From Flavobacteriaceae bacterium UBA3356 (GTDB lineage Bacteria; Bacteroidota; Bacteroidia; Flavobacteriales; Flavobacteriaceae), in assembly GCA_002360635.1 (NCBI GenBank), contig DEQW01000001.1, positions 271,535 through 335,534 of the forward strand: a DNA stretch of 64,000 bases, given 5' to 3'. The notes under the pieces were generated by a model, which saw only the letters and a program-made list of their open reading frames with translations, did not search any database and was not told where the DNA came from. Position 1 is the stretch's first letter; the number at the start of each line of letters is the position of its first letter. Position numbers and translations under genes: made by a program. This document shows, one piece after another, positions 43,210 through 52,339 of the stretch.

Positions 43210-44426
43210 TATTTTTCAGTTTTAATACTATTAATGGCTTTGTCGCCTTCATTTAATGGATTGTCCCCAAGAAACTTGACTATCTGGGATTGTAAGCCGC
43301 TTTTAATGCCTATTTCTACAAATCTGAAATCGAGTTTTCCCGTTTCATCTTGATAGAAAAAACCATCAATGTTAGTAGGAAGTTTCTTTTTGAAATTTGC
43401 TGGTGTATAGGTTTCGTCATTATTTAAAGCACGTTCAAAACGTTGTTGTAAAGAGTCTGGTAATAAGCGTTTTGCTTTTTCTTGTAGTACAGGTTTTATT
43501 TCCTGTAGCATCTCTTCGGAAGGGCGAAAACGAAATGCTGAATTATTCAGCAAAAGCACATTTGTAGCTTCTTGCGTGATAAATTCAAGGTTGGCGGTCA
43601 TACCTGGCAACAGTAGGTTTTCCTTATTATCTACATCAACCACCACTTGGTAATTCACAACGTTATTGATTTTTATAGGCTGTAACCTAATCTGGCTCAC
43701 CGAACCTGTAAAGGGTTTTTCGGGATAGGTCTGCACGGTAAATCTCACTTCCATTCCCTGTGTGATGTAGCCTATATCACTTTCATCTACATCTGCAAGA
43801 ATTTGCATTTTTGAAAGATCTTCGGCAATAATAAATAACGTAGGTGTAGAGAAAGATGCTGCAACGGTTTGGCCTTCTTCCACACTACGTTCGGTCACAG
43901 TTCCACTAATAGGCGACGTGATACGCGCATAACCCATATTTACCTGTATGGCCCTTACCGCAGCTTTAGCGGCATCTCTAGCACTTTTTGCCTGCTGATA
44001 TGTAAATTGCGAGTTCGTAAATTGTTGTTCTGAAATAACTTTTTCGTTATAGAGATTTTGGTCTCTTTCAAATTCTGTACGTGCTTGGTTGAGCTGGGTT
44101 TCGCTCACGGCAAGATTGGCTTGTGCGCTGGATAAATTGGTCTGTAACAACCTTAAATCCATCTCAGCGAGTAATTGTCCTGCACTTACTCTGTCATTAT
44201 AATCAACATATATTTTTTGAATGGTACCAGAAATTTGTGTTCCTACTTCAACCGTGTTGATGGCTTCCAGCGTTCCCGTACTTGATACATTTGCTTCTAT
44301 ACTACCTGTTTCAAACGTGGTGTAGGTGTACGAAAGGTTTTTTGCATCCAGTTGCGGTTTGTAGATAAAATAGACCGCAAGTGCTACGATGAGCAGTATT
44401 GGGATAATCCATTTAAGTTTTTTCAT
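43209..44426 (-). CDS. MacA-type membrane fusion protein
   Basis: 405 residues: N-terminal anchor helix (IIPILLIVALAVYFIY), lipoyl half-motifs (ANVSSTGTLEAINTVEVG and YARITSPISGTVTERSVEEG), a coiled-coil hairpin (about 80-150) and beta-barrel domain. Links MacB to the outer membrane channel. An added segment near 290-350 (EEMLQEIKPVLQEKAKRL) is longer than in E. coli MacA. Confidence 0.9.
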   Translation of the reverse strand: MKKLKWIIPILLIVALAVYFIYKPQLDAKNLSYTYTTFETGSIEANVSSTGTLEAINTVEVGTQISGTIQKIYVDYNDRVSAGQLLAEMDLRLLQTNLSSAQANLAVSETQLNQARTEFERDQNLYNEKVISEQQFTNSQFTYQQAKSARDAAKAAVRAIQVNMGYARITSPISGTVTERSVEEGQTVAASFSTPTLFIIAEDLSKMQILADVDESDIGYITQGMEVRFTVQTYPEKPFTGSVSQIRLQPIKINNVVNYQVVVDVDNKENLLLPGMTANLEFITQEATNVLLLNNSAFRFRPSEEMLQEIKPVLQEKAKRLLPDSLQQRFERALNNDETYTPANFKKKLPTNIDGFFYQDETGKLDFRFVEIGIKSGLQSQIVKFLGDNPLNEGDKAINSIKTEK

Positions 44427-44437
44427 TGTTTTTATAT

Positions 44438-45757
44438 TTAATCGTTACCTAGTAAAAGTTGATAATTGTAGAATGTGGTTTTATAGTCTGAAACGGCTTG
44501 TAGCCAGTTAAGTCTTGCTTGGGTATAAGTAAGTTCTGCATCATTGACTTCTAAAAATGTGCCTGCACCAAACTGATATCTTTTTTGAGCCAGTTGAAGT
44601 GCTTTTTCGCTAAGCTTCATATTTGTTTTTTGCACTTCGGTTCGTTCCATAGAAAATTGAAGGTTTTGGCGCAGTTCGTTGTATTGCATTGATAATTGTG
44701 TTTCGGCAAATTGCTGTCTTTCAAGGGTTATATCTTTGGCAATTTTTGCTTGAGCCACTCTGTTTTTTGTAATGTTTCCATTAAAAATGGGAATCTGTAA
44801 TTGCAACCCAACCAGACTTGTTTGCACCCAATCGTATTCAGAAATATCAAAATCATCTGCTTGTGCTAGGTAGCTGTAATTTCCTATGGCGTTAAGTGTG
44901 GGATAATAGGCTGCGCTTGTTGCTTCAAGTTGATTTTCTGAAATTTGTGCTTCAAGTTCTAATTGTTTTAATTGGCTGTTGTTGTTCAACATTTCATTCA
45001 ACGCTTCAGAACGCAGTAATTCGTTCTCAACAATTTCTAAAGGTGCGGTAAGGTTTAGCTTTATAGTAGTATCAATTCCTATTAATAATTTTAAAGTATT
45101 GGTTGCTGGAAGAATATTGCTCTGCGCTTCTAATAAATTTGCTTGTGCTGTGGCAACTTGCACTTGTGCAGCGGTAAGGTCGTATTCGGTCACTTGACCT
45201 TGTTTTAAGCGTTTTTCAATATCTGTTTGAATTTTTAAGACATTTGCCAGCCTGTTTTGTTGTACAGCTACAACCTCTTGTAACAGCAATACTGTGAAAT
45301 AAGCGTTTTTGATATCGCTTACAACAACCTGCTCAATGCCACGACCAGTTTCCTGTTGTAATAGCAATTGTGATTGGGCTATTTTTTGCAAGCTCTTGTT
45401 TGCCTTTGAAAAAATTGGAAGTGAAAGATTGAGCGACGCTCTATAATCATTATCAAACCCAAGCTCTGTTGCAGAACCTGCCATACCAAACGCTTCTGGT
45501 AAAAAAATCACCTGTCTATCTATATTGCGGTTATAAGAAGCATCTGCGGACAACTTGGGCAAGACACTTCCCTTAGCTTCTTTAACCGCATAGTTTGCTG
45601 CATCTACCTGAGCATTGCTGATGGAAATATCTATATTCCCATTTTTTGCCAACGCCAATGCTTCTTCTAAACTTAAATTAACTTCTTGCTGAGCAGTTGT
45701 ATTAAGATGCACGATGCAAATGAAGAATGTTAGTATGGGTATCCTCAAAAATTTCAT
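44438..45757 (-). CDS. TolC-type outer membrane efflux protein
   Basis: 439 residues: signal peptide to TTAQ, two OEP repeats with long coiled-coil helices and GAGTFLEVNDAELTYTQARLN near the C-terminus. First gene of the leftward operon that continues with the MacA, MacB ATPase, permease and STAS genes and perhaps through to cls. It is preceded by an activator-type promoter with two CRP-type sites. Confidence 0.9.
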   Translation of the reverse strand: MKFLRIPILTFFICIVHLNTTAQQEVNLSLEEALALAKNGNIDISISNAQVDAANYAVKEAKGSVLPKLSADASYNRNIDRQVIFLPEAFGMAGSATELGFDNDYRASLNLSLPIFSKANKSLQKIAQSQLLLQQETGRGIEQVVVSDIKNAYFTVLLLQEVVAVQQNRLANVLKIQTDIEKRLKQGQVTEYDLTAAQVQVATAQANLLEAQSNILPATNTLKLLIGIDTTIKLNLTAPLEIVENELLRSEALNEMLNNNSQLKQLELEAQISENQLEATSAAYYPTLNAIGNYSYLAQADDFDISEYDWVQTSLVGLQLQIPIFNGNITKNRVAQAKIAKDITLERQQFAETQLSMQYNELRQNLQFSMERTEVQKTNMKLSEKALQLAQKRYQFGAGTFLEVNDAELTYTQARLNWLQAVSDYKTTFYNYQLLLGND

Positions 45758-45776
45758 TTCTTATTATTTTATGAGA

Positions 45777-45841
45777 CAAAATTAGACGTAACGTGCGGTG
45801 CGGATTGTGACTTAGGTCAATGGTAGTAATGATATTTATCA
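45777..45841 (-). promoter_or_regulatory. CRP-type class II promoter of the MacAB-TolC operon
   Basis: On the minus strand, -7 element TAATTTTG (45784-45777) is preceded by TGACTTAGGTCA (45808-45819), whose centre is 36.5 bp from the final G. A further palindrome TGATATTTATCA (45830-45841) is 22 bp upstream. This is the same tandem arrangement as at yceI. Confidence 0.65.
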
Positions 45842-45870
45842 TCTATGAATATGCCTAAAATGGTTTGTGA

Positions 45871-45913
45871 TGACTTAGGTCATTTTTTTTTAGGAAAAAA
45901 ACCGAAACCTTTG
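45871..45913 (+). promoter_or_regulatory. CRP-type class II promoter of the cyclase gene
   Basis: TGACTTAGGTCA (45871-45882), identical in its core to the divergent operon site, is centred 36.5 bp before the last G of a -7-like AACCTTTG (45906-45913). It reads rightward toward the cyclase gene at 46048, leaving a leader of about 130 nt in which I see no ORF. Confidence 0.55.
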
Positions 45914-46047
45914 CAGTAAGATTATAAAGATTGATAGCACAAGCGCTTGATTAAAAAACGTTTTTAGACAAGCTCTATTAAGTCGAGGGGGAATTTACAG
46001 CAAGTAGGTTCCCCTTACACAATTTAAGGCATTATACTTTTTGAGAT

Positions 46048-47100
46048 ATGAAACCAAAATACGTTACAACCATAATAAAACATATAGTTATATGGACAGC
46101 CGCATTTTTTTTATGGACGTTGTTGCGAAATTATGGTCAAGAAGTAATTTCAGATTATAATGACATTTCCCAGTTTAACCAAATTGCAACTATCCTTGTT
46201 CTCGGCGTAATTGCTGGAATTCTTTTTGGCGTATTCGAGATAGTTTTTGAGCGTTATGTCAATAGAAATATGGCTTTGGGAAAATTGGTTTTAATATCGT
46301 CAATAAGTTATTTAACCATCATCTTCACACTCATTTTTTGTGGTGGTTATTTATTTCACGAGATATCTGGCGAGACTTTTTATTGGCAGAACTATAAAGA
46401 GATTATGTTCTCAAAACAGGTTATATTGTTGCTTGTTTATTTTTTTATCATCATTACACTCACAAGTTTGTTCAATGAAATAGACAAACGTTTGGGACAG
46501 GGAAATCTTTGGAAATTACTAAAAGGATAATTTTATACACCTAAAGAAGATCATAGGATTTTTCTGTTTATCGATTTAAAATCATCTACCACTATAGCCG
46601 AAAATATAGGTCATTTACAATACAGCAAATTGTTGCAGGATTGTTTCTACGACCTTAACGTGGTTGAGAAGTCAAAAGCTGAATTATACCAACACGTAGG
46701 CGACGAGGCAGTACTTACGTGGCCGACCGCTATGGGTATTGCACAAGGTAACTGCCTGCAAGCTTTCTATGATTTTAAAGCTATCTTGTTAGAAAAAGCC
46801 GAGTACTATCAACAAACCTACGGTGTAGTGCCCGAGTTTAAAGCAGGAATGCACTTTGGGAATATTGTTGTTGCCGAAGTAGGTAATCTTAAACGTGAAA
46901 TTGCCTATCACGGTGACACTATAAACATAGCAGCTCGCCTACAGGAAAAATGCAACGAGTTGGGAAAAGAAATGCTCATATCGGCCAAGATGAAAGAAGA
47001 ACTAAAACCGGTAAGTGGTTATTCTTTTGAATTTCAAGGCGAACTGCCATTGAAAGGTAAACGTAAATCGGTGAAGCTCTATAGTGTCTTAAGAGAGTAG
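46048..47100 (+). pseudogene. Class III nucleotidyl cyclase gene interrupted by an in-frame TAA
   Basis: The first 160 codons encode a four-helix membrane domain ending LGQGNLWKLLKG, then TAA at 46528-46530. The same frame continues without interruption as FYTPKEDHRIFLFIDLKSST to 47100 with a complete catalytic domain: metal-binding Asp in FIDLKSST and GDEAVLTW, then NIAARLQEKC. Homologous Bacteroidota proteins are a single chain across this junction, so one A-to-T change (AAA to TAA) would explain the break. No in-frame ATG precedes the first metal-binding Asp. It is a recent pseudogene, a read-through gene or a sequencing error. Confidence 0.75.
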
Positions 47101-47102
47101 CG

Positions 47103-47852
47103 CTACTTTTTTAACGAAGCTTTGGTAAATATGTATTCAGGGATTTCAACATTAAATTGAATCTCTTTCACAATAAAATCGGTACCCTTGCCATCTTTGA
47201 GTACATCTTTGTAATTCATTTTAAAAGGATACCATCGCCCCTCAACCTGTTTAATATCATCCATTACTACCTTCTTTAATAATTGTCCGCTTTTTGCGAA
47301 AAGTTCTTCCTTTAACGGCACAAATCGTTCGGTATCTATCCAAATGGTTCGTTTAGGGTAAGACACGTCGTCCACTTTGGCAATGAGTTCCAATTTCCAC
47401 GTGTTTCTATCGCCTATGGTTTCTTCAGAAATAATGGTGGCTTCATATATATCGGTGAGTTCTCGGTCTTCCATCATATCCTCATACGATAAATCTGAAC
47501 CCATAACGGACTGTCTTAACATATGCCCTGAAAGTTGGATGGTTCTATCTGTTGAAGGTGAATAAATCCAAAGGCGGTCTTCCAGTTTTAGCATTTTCGT
47601 TCCTTCTTCGCGGGCAGGTGCCAAGTATTCGGTAAAGGAATCGTTCTTCCCTCTGGTGTAGCCCTTTGAGGTTACGGTTCTCTTGTTTCGTTTTCCGTAA
47701 ATAACCATATCTGAAACGACTACCTGCGTTTCTGAACTCATATTGTCATCTACTTTATTAATGATTTCATTAGCCGTTAGATTTTGAGCTTGTACTTCAA
47801 AACCACTTCCAACGATCACTATCATTACAAGGATATATTTTATTGTTTTCAT
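47103..47852 (-). CDS. LolA-like outer membrane lipoprotein-sorting protein
   Basis: 249 residues from MKTIKYILVM with a signal peptide to EVQAQ; an upstream in-frame ATG at 47894 would put a polar extension before the signal and is rejected. Features of the lipoprotein-sorting (LolA/DUF4292-like) fold: MVIYGKRNKRTVTSKGYTRG, EGTKMLKLEDRLWIYSP, GSDLSYEDMMED, YPKRTIWID. Last gene of the leftward ABC operon and 2 nt from the convergent cyclase gene. Confidence 0.82.
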   Translation of the reverse strand: MKTIKYILVMIVIVGSGFEVQAQNLTANEIINKVDDNMSSETQVVVSDMVIYGKRNKRTVTSKGYTRGKNDSFTEYLAPAREEGTKMLKLEDRLWIYSPSTDRTIQLSGHMLRQSVMGSDLSYEDMMEDRELTDIYEATIISEETIGDRNTWKLELIAKVDDVSYPKRTIWIDTERFVPLKEELFAKSGQLLKKVVMDDIKQVEGRWYPFKMNYKDVLKDGKGTDFIVKEIQFNVEIPEYIFTKASLKK

Positions 47853-47915
47853 TTTATTGTTTTTTAGCTTTTTAATCCTATTTCTTGTCATCATTCTAAA
47901 GCGTTCCTATCTATA

Positions 47916-49190
47916 TTATACTTCCAATTCGTTAAATAAATTGGCCGTTTCGCGTTTGTAAATACCAATTCCTGCCAGCATTGTGCCAAAAACCATAGCA
48001 ACAACACCAGGAATAAACCCAATGTAAAACAGGCTTGGTGTTATCTTTGACCGTAAAACTGTAGGCATAATCATTGACGAATTATTCAAATAACCACTAA
48101 TATCTATACCTACTACTTGCAAATAATAGGTTATGGCTATGCCAATAATCGTCCCCAGAACAGAGCCGATGATGCCTATAAGAACCGCTTCCAATACCAT
48201 AGAACGGTATATTTTTCCTTTGGACTCGCCTAATGCCAAACGGATGCCAAATTCTTGATACCGTCTTAAACCACCTAACAAACCTGTGTTCCAAAGAACA
48301 ATGGACATTGCCAAAACAAAAATGAAAACAAATAGTGCAGACATTACATCGGCATAATCCAATAGGCTCGCCAAGTTGTTCTGCTCTCTTAGGGTAAACA
48401 TTTCTGGCGAAAACTCGTCCGTTGCTAATTTATACTCATTATTAAATTCTTCTGAAATATTATCTACTTCTGGTTGGTCATAAACCCCACTTTTTAAGAA
48501 CCCTAAAATTTCGCCTGTGGCGTTTTCCATATCCAGCATTTGTTGTGCATCGGTAAGGTCAATGATTAGCGCACCTTTGTCCATTGCAGAGGTGCCAAAC
48601 TTTATCGTGCCTTTTATTTCAAATGTTTTAAAGGTCATACTACCATTCATCGTAGAACCAAAAAGCGTAATCTCATCGCCAATCTTTAAATCTAATTTTT
48701 CCGAAAAGTCGTGGCCAATTATTGCTTCGCCTGCTTTTTTGGGCAATGCCCCTGTAATAAGGGAACTCTCAAGATTCATTCGCTTGTTCTCACCGCTCTT
48801 GCCCGAAAACAAATCGAGTGCCATCCCTGTGGCTGGCCCTTGCGCTCTTGTGTTTCCGTCTTTATCGGGCACATCTATCAGGCCACCAAATTTTATACGC
48901 TGTACCCATTGCATTTGTGGTATTTCATTGTGTAGGGTATCTATCCATCCAGATGCATCTAAAAGTGCCAAGTCATTGGGAACTTGGTCTTTGTTTTCGG
49001 CATAGGCTTGGGTCATTATTTTTACGTGGCCGGTTTCAAAACGTGCGTTTTGGTCAATAATATCACCAAAAGCACCTTTCAAATATCCACTTAATAATAC
49101 CGTGAGACCAACACCAATTGCAATAATAATGATGGGCAGTATACTTCTGCTTTTGTCACGTATAATACCTTTTAATAAAAATTGTATCAT
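47916..49190 (-). CDS. LolE/FtsX-family ABC permease
   Basis: 424 residues: one N-terminal TM, a large periplasmic domain and three C-terminal TM helices with the YQEFGIRLALGESKGKIY-type coupling helix of FtsX/LolC/E permeases. Overlaps the second permease by 4 nt. With its partner and ATPase it likely moves a lipid or lipoprotein substrate from the inner membrane to the LolA-like carrier. Confidence 0.87.
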   Translation of the reverse strand: MIQFLLKGIIRDKSRSILPIIIIAIGVGLTVLLSGYLKGAFGDIIDQNARFETGHVKIMTQAYAENKDQVPNDLALLDASGWIDTLHNEIPQMQWVQRIKFGGLIDVPDKDGNTRAQGPATGMALDLFSGKSGENKRMNLESSLITGALPKKAGEAIIGHDFSEKLDLKIGDEITLFGSTMNGSMTFKTFEIKGTIKFGTSAMDKGALIIDLTDAQQMLDMENATGEILGFLKSGVYDQPEVDNISEEFNNEYKLATDEFSPEMFTLREQNNLASLLDYADVMSALFVFIFVLAMSIVLWNTGLLGGLRRYQEFGIRLALGESKGKIYRSMVLEAVLIGIIGSVLGTIIGIAITYYLQVVGIDISGYLNNSSMIMPTVLRSKITPSLFYIGFIPGVVAMVFGTMLAGIGIYKRETANLFNELEV

Positions 49191-50344
49191 TGTAATTTTC
49201 CTTTTAAAGCCAAAACAGGATTCATTTTTGCAATCTTCCTAGCTGGCAAATAACTCACGATAGTTGCAGAAATAGTCACCAAAAGAATGGTGCCAACGAT
49301 GAGTTGCAAGCCAAAAATTGGGTAAATTCTATCTGCCAAGGAAATACCCATTTCTTGAGAAGCCTGTGGCATTCCAATTCCCTTGGCGTTTAAAAAAATG
49401 AATAAGGGTATGCCATAAATACAGCCCACAATCATTGCTAAAAAACTGTACATACTGCCTTCAACAGTAAACAATCGCACCACTTGTAAACGAGTCATTC
49501 CTAATGCAATGTAGGTGCCTATTTCCTTTTGTCTTCTGAAAATGGAAAGTACCTGTGTATCAAAAATGGCGAGTAAGGCAATGGCAAGTAGTAGGATATA
49601 TAATATTGAGGAACTGTATTTTTTCATACTGATGATGTCATCTAGATTTTGAAGCATTTCTGCCTGACTTTCAAAATTCCAGCCCTCAATAGGGACGTGT
49701 TCATAATTGGAATTGGCAATGGCCAAGGTGGCGTGATTATGCAAGCCTGTCATTTCCCAAAGCGTTTCAATGGGCAGCCAAATTTGTCCGCTATCCACAC
49801 TTGCCACAGTAGTATCAAAAATATCTACTATCGTGATATTAGACGCATCAAAGGTGCCGTTCTTATCCCGCCACCGCAACAACACTTGGTCGCCAACTTT
49901 TAGCTGGGCAGCCTCAGCCATACGATTTCCTATAATGGCCGGAAATTGAGCGGTACTTGTTGTAAAGGCTTCCGTTGGAATTTTAATTGTGCCCTGTTCT
50001 TTGTCAATTCCTTTTAATAAAACGGACATCATTCTACCTTCGGGGTAAATGTTTCCCTGTTGGACAAGGATAGGTGTGACATTCTTCACTTTTGAAGGAA
50101 TTTCGGCGTGACCGTCTTGTAAGGTAAACGCATCGTAAGGGTCGTAGGCATCGTTTTGTAAATGGCCGTGGCCATATTCCCAAGCAATGGAATCTGTTCT
50201 TGACTGTCTGTTCCAGCCGTCCATTAAACCATTAAAAAATATGATAATGACAAAGGCAAACGATAATACTGCCACATTGAGCCAAGTGCGCAAGCCTGCA
50301 CCCATTAAATTTTTATAGGCTATTTGAAATGCAAGTTTCATCAT
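49187..50344 (-). CDS. LolC/FtsX-family ABC permease
   Basis: 385 residues with the same topology as its neighbour: TM1 (LNVAVLSFAFVIIIFF), periplasmic domain, then coupling helix RRQKEIGTYIALGMTRLQVV and two further TM helices ending in YLPARKIAKMNPVLALKGKLQ. Overlaps both neighbours by 4 nt, so the unit is tightly co-translated. Confidence 0.87.
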   Translation of the reverse strand: MMKLAFQIAYKNLMGAGLRTWLNVAVLSFAFVIIIFFNGLMDGWNRQSRTDSIAWEYGHGHLQNDAYDPYDAFTLQDGHAEIPSKVKNVTPILVQQGNIYPEGRMMSVLLKGIDKEQGTIKIPTEAFTTSTAQFPAIIGNRMAEAAQLKVGDQVLLRWRDKNGTFDASNITIVDIFDTTVASVDSGQIWLPIETLWEMTGLHNHATLAIANSNYEHVPIEGWNFESQAEMLQNLDDIISMKKYSSSILYILLLAIALLAIFDTQVLSIFRRQKEIGTYIALGMTRLQVVRLFTVEGSMYSFLAMIVGCIYGIPLFIFLNAKGIGMPQASQEMGISLADRIYPIFGLQLIVGTILLVTISATIVSYLPARKIAKMNPVLALKGKLQ

Positions 50345-51048
50345 TGATACGCTTCTTTTACAATTATTTCATCTTCTTCTACAGAACCATCACGTAAATG
50401 CACAATTCTATTTAGATATTTCATCACTTTTTCATCGTGGGTAGAGAATAAAAATGTGGTGTCCAGTTCCTTGTTTAATTTCTTCATCATTTTAAGAATG
50501 ATATGTGCATTTTCGGCATCCAGATTTGCTGTGGGCTCATCTGCAATCAACAATTCTGGTCGCTTGACCATCGCTCTTGCAATGGCGACTCGCTGACCTT
50601 CACCACCCGAAATCTTATCTGGTTTTTTATCTGCAATGGCTGTTAATCCCACCCATTCCAAAGCTTCCATTACCATTTTATGACGTTTCGCTTTACTATG
50701 GTTTTGAAGCAGTAGGGCAAACTCAACATTTTCGTACACCGTGTAAACAGGCAATAAATTATATACCTGAAAGATGAAGCCAATATGATGGTTGCGAAGT
50801 GCTGCCGATTCTTTATGCGATAGTTTTGCAATGTCCTTGTTCATTACAAGGGCTTGCCCTTCCGTAGGGCTGTCTAAGGACCCAATGATGTTGAGCAAGG
50901 TAGTTTTGCCTGAACCGCTTGGGCCTACAAAACCAGCAAATTCACCCTTTTTAAAGTCCAAGTTAATGTCTTTTAAAGCCGTAAACTCGCCTTCACCAAC
51001 TTTAAAGCGTTTGGTAATGTTTTTAAGACTAATAATTGTGCTGTTCAT
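50341..51048 (-). CDS. LolD-type ABC ATPase
   Basis: 235 residues: Walker A GPSGSGKTT, Q-loop FQVYNLL, signature KISGGEGQRVAIARAM (ISGGE rather than LSGGQ, still functional in many members), Walker B LLIADEPTANLD and H-switch STHDEK. Energises the two adjacent permeases. 11 nt downstream of the outer membrane protein gene. Confidence 0.9.
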   Translation of the reverse strand: MNSTIISLKNITKRFKVGEGEFTALKDINLDFKKGEFAGFVGPSGSGKTTLLNIIGSLDSPTEGQALVMNKDIAKLSHKESAALRNHHIGFIFQVYNLLPVYTVYENVEFALLLQNHSKAKRHKMVMEALEWVGLTAIADKKPDKISGGEGQRVAIARAMVKRPELLIADEPTANLDAENAHIILKMMKKLNKELDTTFLFSTHDEKVMKYLNRIVHLRDGSVEEDEIIVKEAYQ

Positions 51049-51059
51049 AGATAATTGTT

Positions 51060-52196
51060 TTAATGGTTGTACACTAGCATTACCCGAATGCCTGGCCCTG
51101 AAAAATTGTTGACTAAATTGTTTTGCTGTATGCCCTGTTGTGTTTCAGCATTGTAATAAGCCATTGCATAACCAGTTATTTTTTTGAATTGATGCTCATA
51201 ATTTATTAGAACGGTATTGGTATTATTTTCCCAATCGTAGTAATAAAAAGCACTTAGGGTATCGAAAAAACCAAGCGGATAATTAGTTGAAAATGCTGAA
51301 ACATTAGCCACATTGTTGAATTCAAAAGCGCTTTCATCAAAAGAACTGATTAGATGTTCTGCGGTAATATTTAACCCATTTCCTATGGCGAAGGTATAAT
51401 CACTACCAATGTTCAGTAAGGATTGATGCGTTAACAAACCAATATTTTCGCTTTTTTTGCTGTAGGTTGCCTCAATCCATAAACCTATGGTAACATCCCA
51501 CTTGGCATCTATTCCGTATTTGTTTTCGGTAATACCATCAAGCATTTCCAGTCCAGGGAAGGTTGCTGTATTGACTGTTCTGTGGTGGTATGATAGTCCA
51601 ATTTCACCACGCGGGACCGGATGTTGAATGCGGCCACCAAATTCAGGTTTTCTATCATTGGTTTCCAAGGCATCAAAACCTCGTGTTCTTTCATTTCCGT
51701 ATAAACCCCAAACCCAGATATTAGCATTGTTCAAAAAATAATAACGCGCCAAGACACCATACACGCCATTGGTGAGCTGTAAAGGGTCTCGTGGGTCAAT
51801 TTGGTTGAACCATTGAAGCGGACGCAACAAAGTAGCCACACCAAAATCTATTTTTTGAAGTCCAGCACGTACCTCAAATTTTTTGCGGGAATACCGTGCC
51901 CAGATGCGGTATGGATCAATATCTGTATTGGTTTCTGATGCACTAAAAGGATGAAAAAGAATTGAGCCAGCCAAATTTGCTGAAGCCTCAAAATCTATAG
52001 ATTGAACAGAATCCAATTTTACCGTATAAGAAACCTCTGGTATATACCGCGCACCTGCAAACCAGTCTAAATCGTTATCTGGACTAAAACTTGTCAGGGC
52101 AGAAAACTGTCCTTGAAAATCCATAGCATCCTGTGCGATCACTTCACTAAATGAGCACAATAACAATGCAAAAGCAAGTATAACTAATTTTATCAT
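51060..52196 (-). CDS. Outer membrane beta-barrel protein of the LolCDE-like operon
   Basis: 378 residues: signal peptide to EVIAQ, then repeated amphipathic strands (for example RIWARYSRKKFEVRAGLQKI, INYEHQFKKITGYAMAYYN) ending in an aliphatic/aromatic strand. It reads like a porin- or alginate-export-type barrel. As first gene of an operon with an ABC exporter and a LolA-like carrier it may be the outer membrane receiver. No named family recognised. Confidence 0.7.
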   Translation of the reverse strand: MIKLVILAFALLLCSFSEVIAQDAMDFQGQFSALTSFSPDNDLDWFAGARYIPEVSYTVKLDSVQSIDFEASANLAGSILFHPFSASETNTDIDPYRIWARYSRKKFEVRAGLQKIDFGVATLLRPLQWFNQIDPRDPLQLTNGVYGVLARYYFLNNANIWVWGLYGNERTRGFDALETNDRKPEFGGRIQHPVPRGEIGLSYHHRTVNTATFPGLEMLDGITENKYGIDAKWDVTIGLWIEATYSKKSENIGLLTHQSLLNIGSDYTFAIGNGLNITAEHLISSFDESAFEFNNVANVSAFSTNYPLGFFDTLSAFYYYDWENNTNTVLINYEHQFKKITGYAMAYYNAETQQGIQQNNLVNNFSGPGIRVMLVYNH

Positions 52197-52231
52197 AACG
52201 AGTTAAAAACTGAACGACAAGTGATTAAATA

Positions 52232-52274
52232 CAAAATTACAAAGCTTAAGGTAGAATTTTGATGATGTATGTCA
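52232..52274 (-). promoter_or_regulatory. CRP-type class II promoter of the LolCDE-like operon
   Basis: On the minus strand, -7 element TAATTTTG (52239-52232) has its final G 36.5 bp from the centre of the inverted repeat TGATGTATGTCA (52263-52274). Same spacing and -7 sequence as the MacAB-TolC promoter. Confidence 0.6.
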
Positions 52275-52339
52275 TTGAGGCAGGAATACCTTTGAAAAGG
52301 TTTCAAAAGCAACCCTAAATGCACCAGTTTTTCTGTTAA

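Noticed and set aside
46630..47100. Independent soluble cyclase gene starting with TTG
   Set aside because: The frame extends upstream into the essential FIDLKSST metal-binding strand and on to the membrane half; the TTG start would remove that strand.
52281..52305. Second, rightward promoter (TACCTTTG at 52287-52294) next to the CRP-type site at 52268
   Set aside because: Spacing from the site centre is 25.5 bp, not 36.5, and no rightward gene follows; the next gene is on the minus strand.
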